Below, one piece after another: positions 52,695 to 60,723 of a DNA stretch of 64,000 nt (positions are counted from its first letter, which is position 1; each line of letters begins with the position of its first letter). Below the pieces are notes generated by a model. It was not told where the DNA came from. It saw nothing but the letters and a program-made list of their open reading frames with translations, and made no database searches. The stretch is from Streptomyces sp. NBC_00250 (GTDB lineage: Bacteria; Actinomycetota; Actinomycetes; Streptomycetales; Streptomycetaceae): assembly GCF_036192275.1 (NCBI RefSeq), contig NZ_CP108088.1:7736001-7800000 (forward strand), read 5' to 3'. The position numbers and the translations under genes were made by a program.

Positions 52695-53661
52695 GACCGT
52701 CCGGGGGGCCGTCCGGGCGGGGGCGCAGTGGCCCGGCGAACTAGGCCCGGGCGACTGCGTGGAGATCTCCACCGGTGCGTGTGTCCCACCGGGGGCGCAC
52801 GCCGTGCTGCCCCTGGAGTCGGCATCGGTCTCCGGCCGCCGGGTGTCGGGAGACGTCCGAACCGCCGGCCGTCACATCCGGAGGGCGGGCGAGGACGCCG
52901 AAGCGGGGGACCGTCTGGTCCCGGCGGGAAGCCGGGTCGGCCCGGCGCTCGTCGGGCTGGCCGCGGCCGCGGGCCACGACGCACTGGTGGTGCGCCCCCG
53001 GCCCCGCGTCGGCGTGCTCGTCACGGGCGACGAGCTGGACCACGCGGGCGTTCCCGCAGCAGGGCGGGTACGTGACGCGCTCGGCCCGTTGCTGCCCGGT
53101 CTGGTCCGCCAACTCGGCGGTGACGACACCGCGTTGCGGCACGTGCCGGACCGCCCCGCGGGCCGATTGGCCGAAGAGGTCGAGGGCCTCCGCGACGTGG
53201 ACGTCGTCGTCGTCACCGGTTCCACCTCGGTCGGGGTCACCGACCGGCTGCGGAGGCTGCTCGCCGACACCGGAGCCCGCATGCCGGTCGACACGGTCGC
53301 CTGCCGACCCGGACACCCGATGCTCCTCGCCGAACTCCCCACCGGCCGCTGGGTGGTGGGACTGCCGGGCAATCCGTACGCGGCCCTCGTCGCCGCCCGT
53401 ACCCTCCTCGGTCCCCTCCTCGCGGGCCTGTCAGGACGCGCTCCCGGAGCGCTTCCCCGGATGCCCGTACGAGGGCGGGTGCGACCGGCTCCCGGACTCA
53501 CCCGGGTGGTGCCCGTCTCGTGGACCGGGGGCGACGCAAGGATCGTCGAAGGTCATCGCGCGGCGTTCCTGGGCGGTGCGGCCGTGGGCGACGCGCTGGC
53601 CGCGATCGGTCCGGGCTGGACCGACGGCGACCTCGCACCGCTGCTGCTCCCGGGGGCGTAG
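52678..53661 (+). pseudogene. moeA: 5'-truncated molybdopterin molybdotransferase (moeA)
   Basis: MoeA inserts molybdenum into adenylated molybdopterin. The recognisable frame begins after a stop at 52675-52677, already inside domain II (GAQWPGELGPGDCVEISTG, then ACVPPGAHAVLPLES). The usual first 80-100 residues and any start codon upstream of GTG 52759 are absent. The rest looks like MoeA: VGVLVTGDELDHAG, VVVVTGSTSVGVTD (TGG changed to TGS), WVVGLPGNPYAALVAART and the C-terminal barrel. A 300-residue product from GTG 52759 could be made but would lack domain I and part of III. No Shine-Dalgarno precedes it. Confidence 0.75.
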
Positions 53662-53753
53662 GGCGCGGCGGTGCCTGGATCAGGGGTGAGGGGAGCGGAG
53701 TTCGGGGTCCCGTGGTCAGGGGTTCTCCCGCCACCGTCGGCGCCCGGGGCTGG

Positions 53754-55787
53754 TCAGAGGGGGACGATCGTCGCCTCGGTCGCCTTGAGGCTGGTCCAGA
53801 CGGACACCCCGTCGGCGAGGCCGAGTTCGGTGGCCGCCTGCGGGGTGATCTCGGCGACGAGGTCGGGGGCCTGCTCGGAGGTGATCAGGACCCGGAGCCG
53901 GCTGCCGCTCGCGGTGATCTCGCGTACGGTGCCGGGCCAGACGTTGCGGGGGCTGCCGGTCGGTTTCTCGCGGTGGAGCGAGACCGCCTCGGGCGCGACG
54001 ATCGCGAGCGCCGGGGTGCCGGGCGGCGGTGGGTCGGCCGCGACCAGAGTGCCGCCTCCGTCGAGGGCGAGCCCCTCGGCGGAGGCGATGCCGGGCCAGG
54101 CGTTGCGGCCCAGCATGCGGGCGACCCAGGGAGAGCGTGGGTGCCGGGTGACCTCCACGGGTGGGGCGTCCTGGAGGGCGCGGCCTTCGTCGAGGACGAG
54201 GACGCGAGTGGCGAGGGAGACGGCTTCGACCGGGTCGTGGGTGACGATGAGGCAGACGCCGGGGAAGCCGGCGAGGTGGGTGCGCAGGGTGTGGCGGACG
54301 TGGGCGCGGGTGGTCTGGTCGAGGGCCGCGAGCGGTTCGTCGAGGACGAGGAGCCGGGGGCGTGCGGCCAGGGCGCGGGCCAGGGCGACGCGTTGGGCCT
54401 GGCCGCCGGAGAGCTGCGTGGGCCGGCGGTGGGCGAGGTGGCCGACGCCGAGCCGGTCGAGCCAGGATCGTGCCTCGCGGCGGGCCTCGGCTCGACGTAC
54501 TCCTTGGGCCCGGAGGCCGTACGCGGTGTTGGCCAGCGCGCTCATGTGCGGGAACAGCGCGCCGTCCTGGGGGACCCAGGCGACATGCCGTCGGTGCGGG
54601 GGCAGGGCGGTGACGTCGGTGTCACCGAGCCGGAGTGCGGCGTGGGCGCGGGGAGTGAGGCCGAGGAGGGCGCGCAGGAGGGTGGTCTTTCCGGCGCCGT
54701 TGGGGCCGACGACGGCGATGGTGGTGCCGGGCTCGGCGTCGAGGGTGAGGTGGGTGAAACCGGTGACCTCGGCGTGGAGGGCCCAGCGTTCGGCGCCCTG
54801 CTCGGACTCCTGGGACTCCCCGGACGCTCCGGCCTCCCGGGCCTCTCGGGACTCCCCGGACTTCTCGGAGACCGACACGGACACGGACTTGGACACGGGG
54901 GGCGCCTGCGGGACCGGCGCGGGATCCTCGGGTCCGACTGCCGGGGCGGGGCGCGTACGGCGGTCCGAAGGGGTTCCCGTCCAGCGGCCGCGCAGGGCGA
55001 TCAGTACACCCATGGCGATGGCGAGCAGCAGGAGGGAGACGGAGGTGGCGGCTTCCGGTTCGTCCTGGAGCAGGAGGTAGACCTGGAGGGGGAGGGTCTG
55101 GGTGGTGCCGGGGAGGTTGCCGGCGAAGGTGATCGTGGCGCCGAACTCGCCGAGTGCCCGTGCCCAGGTGAGGGCCGCGCCCGCGATGAGACCGGGGGCG
55201 ACCATGGGCAGCGTGACGGTGAAGAAGACCCGTACCGGCGAGGCGCCGAGCGAGGCCGCGGTCTCCTCGTAGCGCGGCCGCAGTCCGCCGAGCGCCCCTT
55301 CGAGGCTGATGACCAGGAAGGGCATGGCCACGAACGTGGCCGCGATGACCGCTCCGGAGGTGTGGAACGGGAAGGTGATGCCGAAGGTGTCTTCGAACCA
55401 GGGGCCGAGCAGTCCGCGCCGGCCGAAGGCGAGGAGCAGCGCCACACCGCCGACGGTGGGCGGCAGCACCATGGGCAGCAGCACGAGGGAACGGACGAGC
55501 GCCTTGCCGGGGAAGGACACCCGGGCCAGCAGCCAGGCGAGCGGGACGCCGAGCACCAGTGACAGTCCCAGCGCCCAGAACGACACGACGAGAGAGAGCC
55601 GCAACGCCTCGATCGTCCCGGGAGAGGTGAGGTGGTCGGCGAGTTCGGCCCACTCCGTCCGCACGAGGATGCCGATCAGAGGAAGCGTCAGGAACGCCAC
55701 GGCCAGGAGCGCCGGTACGGCCAGAGCGACGGGCGTGCGGGCTCCGGGTGTACGGGCTCCGGGTGTGCGGACGCCTGATCGTTTCAT
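53754..55787 (-). CDS. modBC: Molybdate ABC transporter, permease-ATPase fusion (ModB-ModC)
   Basis: The 677-residue protein fuses a ModB permease (about 1-270; LAVPALLAVAFLTLPLIGILV, EETAASLGASPVRVFFTVTLP as EAA loop) through a Ser/Glu-rich linker (about 275-335) to a ModC ATPase (Walker A VVGPNGAGKTTLL, signature LSGGQAQRVALARAL, Walker B LLVLDEPLAALD, VTHD) and a C-terminal TOBE domain ending ATEATIVPL. One chain thus provides half of the transporter. The N-terminus has a repeated RTPGA segment from a 12-bp DNA repeat. It lies 78 bp after modA. Confidence 0.93.
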   Translation of the reverse strand: MKRSGVRTPGARTPGARTPVALAVPALLAVAFLTLPLIGILVRTEWAELADHLTSPGTIEALRLSLVVSFWALGLSLVLGVPLAWLLARVSFPGKALVRSLVLLPMVLPPTVGGVALLLAFGRRGLLGPWFEDTFGITFPFHTSGAVIAATFVAMPFLVISLEGALGGLRPRYEETAASLGASPVRVFFTVTLPMVAPGLIAGAALTWARALGEFGATITFAGNLPGTTQTLPLQVYLLLQDEPEAATSVSLLLLAIAMGVLIALRGRWTGTPSDRRTRPAPAVGPEDPAPVPQAPPVSKSVSVSVSEKSGESREAREAGASGESQESEQGAERWALHAEVTGFTHLTLDAEPGTTIAVVGPNGAGKTTLLRALLGLTPRAHAALRLGDTDVTALPPHRRHVAWVPQDGALFPHMSALANTAYGLRAQGVRRAEARREARSWLDRLGVGHLAHRRPTQLSGGQAQRVALARALAARPRLLVLDEPLAALDQTTRAHVRHTLRTHLAGFPGVCLIVTHDPVEAVSLATRVLVLDEGRALQDAPPVEVTRHPRSPWVARMLGRNAWPGIASAEGLALDGGGTLVAADPPPPGTPALAIVAPEAVSLHREKPTGSPRNVWPGTVREITASGSRLRVLITSEQAPDLVAEITPQAATELGLADGVSVWTSLKATEATIVPL

Positions 55788-55815
55788 CGAATGTCCTGAA
55801 GGCGTAGGAGGAACA

Positions 55816-55850
55816 AGGGGCTGCCCGGTCCCCCGATCCGGGCAGCCCCT
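55816..55850 (-). terminator. Intercistronic stem-loop between modA and modBC
   Basis: A 13-bp perfect stem (55816-55828 with 55838-55850) has a 9-nt loop. It lies right after the modA stop. It could end part of the transcripts or protect the modA 3' end, giving more binding protein than transporter. Confidence 0.7.
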
Positions 55851-55865
55851 CGTGATCTGAGGAGG

Positions 55866-56681
55866 TTACGGCTTCTGGAAGCCGGCGTCCTGGAGGATCT
55901 TCTGCGCCTCGGGCGAGGAGAGCCAGGTGACGAAGGCGGCTGCGGCCTCGGCGTTCTTGGAGTCCTTGATCGTGGCGGCCGGGTACTGGGCGACGGCGTT
56001 CTGGTCGTCGGGGATCTCGACGGCGTCGACCTTGTCCTTGGCGCTCTCCGCGTCGGTCTTGTAGACGAGCCCGGCGTCGGCTTCGCCGAGCTCGACCTTG
56101 CTGAGGACGGCGCGGACGTTGGGCTCCTGGGAGACCGCCTTCACGGTGATCTTCTGGGCGTCGAGGATCTTCTTGCTGTACTTGCCGGCCGGGACCTCGG
56201 GGGCGGCGAGGACGACCTTGAGCTTGGTGTCGGCGAGGTCCTTGAGCTCGTCGACCTTGAACGGGTTGCCCTCGCCGGTGGCGATGACGAGCCGGTTCTT
56301 GGCGATGACGACCGGGGTGCCGGTGTCGGCCTTGACCTTGTCCATGCTCTTGGTGTCGGCGGTGACCAGGGCGTCGGCGGGCGAGCCCTGCGCGACCTGT
56401 GCGACGAGTTCCTGGGAGCCGGCGAAGGAGAAGGTGATCTTCGTGCCGGGGTGGGACTTCTCGTATGCGGCACCGGCCGTCTTGAAGACGTCGGTGAGTG
56501 AGGCGGCGGCGAGGACGGTCAGCTGGGCGGCGGGCGCGCCGCTGGGTGCGCCGGAGGCCGTGGAGCCGCCGGTGTTCTTCTTGGGCTCGTCGTTGCCGCA
56601 GGCGGCGAGCGGGACGAGGAGGGCCGTGGTCAGGACAGCGGCGGCGGTGCGGCGTCTGGTGGCGGTGAGGGCGAGAGACAT
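55866..56681 (-). CDS. modA: Molybdate-binding lipoprotein ModA
   Basis: The 271-residue protein has a twin-Arg-like/Sec lipoprotein signal (RRRTAAAVLTTALLVPLAAC with Cys at the lipobox) and a Ser/Gly-rich tether, then the ModA fold: LTVLAAASLTDVFKTAGAAYEK, FSFAGSQELVAQVAQGSPADALVTAD and KVELGEADAGLVYKTDA. It binds molybdate or tungstate outside the membrane and delivers it to ModBC. AAGGAG precedes the ATG by 11 nt. Confidence 0.95.
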   Translation of the reverse strand: MSLALTATRRRTAAAVLTTALLVPLAACGNDEPKKNTGGSTASGAPSGAPAAQLTVLAAASLTDVFKTAGAAYEKSHPGTKITFSFAGSQELVAQVAQGSPADALVTADTKSMDKVKADTGTPVVIAKNRLVIATGEGNPFKVDELKDLADTKLKVVLAAPEVPAGKYSKKILDAQKITVKAVSQEPNVRAVLSKVELGEADAGLVYKTDAESAKDKVDAVEIPDDQNAVAQYPAATIKDSKNAEAAAAFVTWLSSPEAQKILQDAGFQKP

Positions 56682-56724
56682 GAGGGTCCGAACTCCTTGG
56701 GACGTGAGGGAGATGCATAGCGGG

Positions 56725-56758
56725 GGGTGACGGGCCGCGCCGACGGCCGATGTCACCC
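56725..56758. promoter_or_regulatory. Dyad GGGTGAC-N20-GTCACCC upstream of modA
   Basis: Seven-bp perfect arms are separated by 20 bp, within the 103-bp gap between modA and the HTH-TOBE gene. Position fits an operator for a molybdate-responsive repressor; the adjacent HTH-TOBE protein is the candidate. Confidence 0.5.
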
Positions 56759-56784
56759 GGTACTGCCGGTACTGCGTGAGGGGT

Positions 56785-57180
56785 TCAGGTGCGGTCGATG
56801 TGCACGCTGGTCGACTTCACGCGGGCGGTGGCCTGCATGCCGACTTCGAGACCCAGCTCCTCCACGGCCTCCCGGGTGAGGAGCGAGACGAGACGATGCG
56901 GACCGGCCTGGATCGTGACCTGGGCCGCGACGTCACCGAGCTTGATCGCGGTGACGATGCCGGGGAACGCGTTCCGGACCGAGGTGTACGACGCGTCGTC
57001 GTCGCCACTGCCGCCCTGCGCGATCTCCGCGGAGAAGACGGCCAGCGACTTGCCGTCGATCAGGCGCCGACCGCTCTCGTCGCGGTGGGTCGCGATCCTT
57101 CCCGCGTCCGCCCAGCGCCGCGCCGTATCCGGGCTCACGCCCAGCAGACGAGCGGCCTGACCGATCGTGTAGGACTGCAT
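56785..57180 (-). CDS. HTH-TOBE (MOP) molybdate-type regulator, paralogue B
   Basis: The 131-residue protein has the same helix-turn-helix plus single MOP layout as the one at 44857-45252 (YTIGQAARLLGVSPDTARRWAD; RNAFPGIVTAIKLGDVAAQVTIQAG). It lies directly upstream of modA and reads in the same direction, so it is the best candidate for a local molybdate sensor. TACGGT ends 7 nt before the ATG (57188-57193), with no Shine-Dalgarno, again suggesting a leaderless mRNA. Confidence 0.9.
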   Translation of the reverse strand: MQSYTIGQAARLLGVSPDTARRWADAGRIATHRDESGRRLIDGKSLAVFSAEIAQGGSGDDDASYTSVRNAFPGIVTAIKLGDVAAQVTIQAGPHRLVSLLTREAVEELGLEVGMQATARVKSTSVHIDRT

Positions 57181-57187
57181 GTGCCAC

Positions 57188-57193
57188 ACCGTA
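57188..57193 (-). promoter_or_regulatory. -10 element TACGGT of leaderless HTH-TOBE gene B
   Basis: Read on the minus strand, TACGGT is followed by 7 nt and the ATG, like the promoters of paralogues A and C. Confidence 0.6.
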
Positions 57194-57501
57194 GGTCGAT
57201 GAGGGTCTCATCTGCAACAAGCCCGTGCGAGTCTCCATGGCGAATGAGAGGTGGCTTGGAGGAAGGGACGAACGCGCCCTCGGGAGCCCACCGGCGGGAG
57301 GTCGCGACGCGCCGCGCGCCCGCCACCTCGACGTCCGATGCGGGGGCAATGCCGAGATCCTCCAGCGCTGCGTACCGCGCTCTGGCCGATCGAACAAGAG
57401 GCATTTTGCAGACATCTCTTGGCATCTACGATGGTCGGACTCGAATTTGCCTCGTGAATATGAGATGCGGGCGCGTCCCGTGAGTGCCCTAGGAGTTCCG
57501 C
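57194..57501. other. Intergenic region before the PucR gene
   Basis: About 300 bp without a supported gene. The last 100 bp (57400-57480) are AT-richer and likely hold the PucR promoter. A minus-strand frame at 57135-57425 is open but has no recognisable protein features. Confidence 0.4.
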
Positions 57502-59031
57502 ATGCAGGTCGATCATCTTCTCCGCCTGGACCGTCTCGACCTCTCCCTCGTCTGGGGTGACGAGGTGCTGCTCGGTCAGGAGATCGGTGGTGTGACGGCG
57601 ACCGATCTGGAGGACCCGGCCCGGTTCCTTCAGCCGGGGGAGGTCGTCCTGAGCGGGCTGGTGTGGTGGACCCGGGACGGCGACCCGGCGAAGACCGACC
57701 GCTTCGTGTCGGCGCTGCGGGACGCCGGTGCGGTGGCCCTGCTGGCGGGGGAGGAGACCCACGGGGAGGTGCCCGTGGAGCTGGCGGATGCCTGCCGGGA
57801 GCACCGGATCGCGCTGGTCGCGGTGCCGGCCCATACGAGTTTCCGGGCGATCACCGAAGCGGTGTACGTGCGGCAGTGGGGCGAGCTGAGCCGCCGCCCC
57901 ACGGACCACCACGCCCTGCCGGAGAACGTACGCGTCGACCTCGACCGCGTCCTGGAGGGCGGGGCGTCGGCCGGTGTTCTGCTGGAGCGCGCGTTCGCTC
58001 ATCTGGGGACGCCCGCCTGCTACTTGCTGACCGGCAGCGGCCGTACCCTCGCCCGCACCAGCGCGGCGGGTGAACTGCCGGCGCGGCGGGCCGCGGAGGC
58101 GCTGCGGGGTACGCGCGGCATGACGGTCCGCGTCGACGCCGACGACACCGCGTTCGACGCCTGGCATCTGCACCTGCCGGAGGGCAACGAGGTGCCACCG
58201 CGGGTGCTGCACGAGATAGCCGAGCTCCTGGGCAGGCACCGCCGTCGTCTGGACCGGCGCCGGAAGGAGCGCAGGCAGGCCTACGAGGAGCTCATGGCGC
58301 TTGTCGGCGCGGCGTACGGCGAGGTCAACGGCGTGGAGAACGCGCTGGGTTCGTGCGCGCTGCCCGCCACCGGGCCCTACACCGTGGTGGTGGCGTCCCT
58401 GGAACCGGCGGGCGAGCGGACGGACGGGGTGGCCGCGCTCACGGAGGCGTTGAGTCATCTGCCGTCGGCCGTGTTCGCCGTCGCCGAGCGGCCGGGCGGT
58501 GAGGCGATGGCGGTCCTGGCGCACGAGGACGGCGGGGAGCCGGACGTGCGGGCGGTGCTGGGCGAGGTGTGGCCGCTGCTGCACGCCTGCCGCCCGAAGG
58601 CGGCTCTGCACGCCGGGGTCGGCGGGCCGGTCGGCGCTCCGGCCGACCTGGGCCGGGCCCTGACGCAGGCCCGCTATGCGCTCGCGGCGGCCCGTACGAC
58701 GGCGCCGGCGGCTGCGCTCGTGGCGGGCCTGGAGGACCTGCGCGGACTGGAAACGCTCCTGGCGGGCATCCCCACCGACGTCCGCACCGTCTACCGCGAC
58801 ACCGTCCTGGGCCCGCTCCTGCAGGACGACCGGGCCTCGCATGCCGTGCTGTTGGAGACGCTGGAGGTCTTCCTGCGGGAGAACTGCTCCTGGGCGAGGA
58901 CCTCCGAGGCCCTGCACCTGCACGTGAACACGGTCCACTACCGGATCGAGCGCATCGAGAGCCTCACCGGGCGGGATCTGTCCCGTTTGGACCATCGGCT
59001 GGATCTGCGGGCCGCGTTGCTGTGCCGCTGA
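57502..59031 (+). CDS. PucR-family transcriptional regulator
   Basis: The 509-residue protein has the PucR N-terminal domain (VDHLLRLDRLDLSLVWGDEVLLGQEIGGVTATDL, EVVLSGLVWW), a GGDEF-like middle and the C-terminal HTH_30 (TLEVFLRENCSWARTSEALHLHVNTVHYRIERIESLTG). PucR proteins activate purine or other nitrogen catabolism. TAGGAG precedes the ATG by 7 nt. Xanthine dehydrogenase, a molybdenum enzyme, is a classical PucR-type target, which makes the location inside the molybdenum region notable, although no such enzyme is in the window. Confidence 0.93.
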   Translation: MQVDHLLRLDRLDLSLVWGDEVLLGQEIGGVTATDLEDPARFLQPGEVVLSGLVWWTRDGDPAKTDRFVSALRDAGAVALLAGEETHGEVPVELADACREHRIALVAVPAHTSFRAITEAVYVRQWGELSRRPTDHHALPENVRVDLDRVLEGGASAGVLLERAFAHLGTPACYLLTGSGRTLARTSAAGELPARRAAEALRGTRGMTVRVDADDTAFDAWHLHLPEGNEVPPRVLHEIAELLGRHRRRLDRRRKERRQAYEELMALVGAAYGEVNGVENALGSCALPATGPYTVVVASLEPAGERTDGVAALTEALSHLPSAVFAVAERPGGEAMAVLAHEDGGEPDVRAVLGEVWPLLHACRPKAALHAGVGGPVGAPADLGRALTQARYALAAARTTAPAAALVAGLEDLRGLETLLAGIPTDVRTVYRDTVLGPLLQDDRASHAVLLETLEVFLRENCSWARTSEALHLHVNTVHYRIERIESLTGRDLSRLDHRLDLRAALLCR

Positions 59032-59049
59032 GGGCCGGCCAGGGTCGGG

Positions 59050-59112
59050 CGGGGTCGATCCAGGTTCAGACGGGGTCGATCCAGGCTCAGGCGAGGTCGA
59101 TCCAGGCTCAGG
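59050..59112. repeat. Three 21-bp tandem repeats copying the 3' end of HTH-TOBE gene C
   Basis: Units at 59050-59070, 59071-59091 and 59092-59112 repeat a cgaggtcgatccaggctcagg-type sequence. The segment that codes for the last residues (ending Ile-Asp-Leu-Ala and stop) of the neighbouring gene matches the unit, so the array looks like repeated duplication of the gene tail. Confidence 0.75.
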
Positions 59113-59506
59113 CGAGGTCGATGTGGACGCTGGTCGACTTCACGCGGGCGGTGACGGTGACGCCGACGTCGAGCGCGAGCTCCTCGACGGCTTCGCGTGT
59201 CACGAGGGACACGAGGCGGTGCGGGCCCGCCTGGATCTCCACCTGCGCGGCCACGTCGTCGACGTGTACCGCGGTGACGATCCCGACGAACGAGTTGCGT
59301 ACCGAGGTCGGCACGTCGTCCTCGGGCACCGCGTGCAGGCCGGCTCCCCGTTCCTGGGCGAAGCGCGCCAGCCCCGCTCCGTCGACCACCCGGTTGCCCG
59401 AGCCGTCCCGGTCCACGCGCAGACGACCGCCGTCCGCCCACCGGCGAACGGTCTCGGAACTCACTCCGAGCAGTCGAGCGGCCTGACCAATGCTGTACGA
59501 CGACAC
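59108..59506 (-). CDS. HTH-TOBE (MOP) molybdate-type regulator, paralogue C
   Basis: The 132-residue protein has the same layout as paralogues A and B (YSIGQAARLLGVSSETVRRWAD; RNSFVGIVTAVHVDDVAAQVEIQAG; TARVKSTSVHIDLA) but is more divergent, roughly two thirds identical by eye. Its GTG start is 6 nt after TAGAGT (59513-59518), consistent with a leaderless mRNA. It is convergent with PucR. Its linker between the two domains is the least conserved part. Confidence 0.88.
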   Translation of the reverse strand: MSSYSIGQAARLLGVSSETVRRWADGGRLRVDRDGSGNRVVDGAGLARFAQERGAGLHAVPEDDVPTSVRNSFVGIVTAVHVDDVAAQVEIQAGPHRLVSLVTREAVEELALDVGVTVTARVKSTSVHIDLA

Positions 59507-59512
59507 AACCGC

Positions 59513-59518
59513 ACTCTA
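59513..59518 (-). promoter_or_regulatory. -10 element TAGAGT of leaderless HTH-TOBE gene C
   Basis: Read on the minus strand, TAGAGT is followed by 6 nt and the GTG start. Confidence 0.6.
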
Positions 59519-59643
59519 AGGGCTTTCCGGCCGAGACGATCGGCGCCGTCGGCTTCGATCGGCGCCGTCGGCTTCGCTCGGCCAGGACGGCAGGAGATCA
59601 CCCTGAGTCGGGTGTCCGCCCCCTCGTCACTCCACGAGCAGGC

Positions 59644-60723
59644 CTACGGCGCGCAGGGAAGCCGGACCGTGACGAGCAGACCACCGGCGGGGCGGGGAAG
59701 GAGGTCGAGGGTCCCGCCGTGGGCGCGGACGACGCTGTGCACGATGGCCAGACCGAGGCCGACGCCCGCGTGCTCGTCGGTGCGTACGCGTTCCGTACCG
59801 CGCTGGAAGGGTTCGGTGAGGGTCGGCACCAGTTCCGGTGGGAGCGGTCGGCCCGTGTTCTCGACCCGCAGCACGCTCGTGTCACCGTGTGCCTCGGTGT
59901 GGACCGCCACGGTGCCGTCGGCGGGGAGGTTGTGGACGACGGCGTTCTGGACGAGGTTCGTCACCATCCGCAGCAGGAGCTCCCTGGAGCCGCCGGTCAC
60001 GGCCGCCCCGCCGGTGACGTCGAGCGTGATGCGGCGCTGTTCGGCGAGGGGGAGCAGTGTTTCGGCGACTTCCTCGGCGACGAGGGAGAGGTCGACGCTC
60101 TCGCGTGCGAAGTTCCCTCGGTCGCCGCGGCTGAGCAGCAGGAGGGCCTCGGTGAGGTCGATCGCCCGCGTATTGACGGTGTGCAGACGTTCGATGAGTT
60201 CGTCCCGGTCCCGCGTGGGGTCCTTGCGGGCGACGTCGAGGAGCGTCCGTGAGATCGCCAGCGGGGTGCGCAGCTCGTGGGAGGCGTTCGCGGCGAACCT
60301 CCGCTGCTCGGCGACGTGGGACTCGAGTTGCCGGAGCATCGAGTCGAACGCGTCGGAGAGTTCGCGGAACTCGTCCTGACGTCCCTCCATGCGGATCCGA
60401 TGGGACAGCGACCCGTTCCCGGCCGTGCGCGCCGCGTCCGTGATGCGGTTGAGGGGCGCGAGCATCCGCCCGGCGAGGAGCCATCCTCCGACGAGGCCGA
60501 ACACGAGCAGGAAGGCCATCGCCACGGCCGCGGCGGGGAAGAAGGTGCGCACGAGGAGGTAGCGGTTGGGCGAGATCCCGAGAAGGCCCTGGGCGTTGTC
60601 GGGCACGTAGCGCAGCAGGAACCCCCACACCACGGCCAGCAGGAGAGCACCGGCGACGGCGAGGAACCCGGCGTAGCTGAGGGTGAGTTTCAGTCGGACG
60701 CTGAGCCCCCGGCGTCTAGGCAT
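59644..60723 (-). CDS. Sensor histidine kinase (HAMP, HisKA)
   Basis: From the ATG at 60721-60723 the protein has 359 residues: two membrane helices (LTLSYAGFLAVAGALLLAVVW and FFPAAAVAMAFLLVFGLVGGW) with a short extracytoplasmic loop, a HAMP linker, the H-box FAANASHELRTPLAISRTLLD and an HATPase domain (MVTNLVQNAVVHN, VGLGLAIVHSVVRAHGG). An ATG ten codons upstream (60753) is possible but overlaps the response regulator further. The gene overlaps the regulator gene by 8 bp. Confidence 0.92.
   Translation of the reverse strand: MPRRRGLSVRLKLTLSYAGFLAVAGALLLAVVWGFLLRYVPDNAQGLLGISPNRYLLVRTFFPAAAVAMAFLLVFGLVGGWLLAGRMLAPLNRITDAARTAGNGSLSHRIRMEGRQDEFRELSDAFDSMLRQLESHVAEQRRFAANASHELRTPLAISRTLLDVARKDPTRDRDELIERLHTVNTRAIDLTEALLLLSRGDRGNFARESVDLSLVAEEVAETLLPLAEQRRITLDVTGGAAVTGGSRELLLRMVTNLVQNAVVHNLPADGTVAVHTEAHGDTSVLRVENTGRPLPPELVPTLTEPFQRGTERVRTDEHAGVGLGLAIVHSVVRAHGGTLDLLPRPAGGLLVTVRLPCAP

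Noticed and set aside
57135..57425. Minus-strand frame of 96 codons before PucR
   Set aside because: No Shine-Dalgarno or family motif, and it overlaps the HTH-TOBE gene start.
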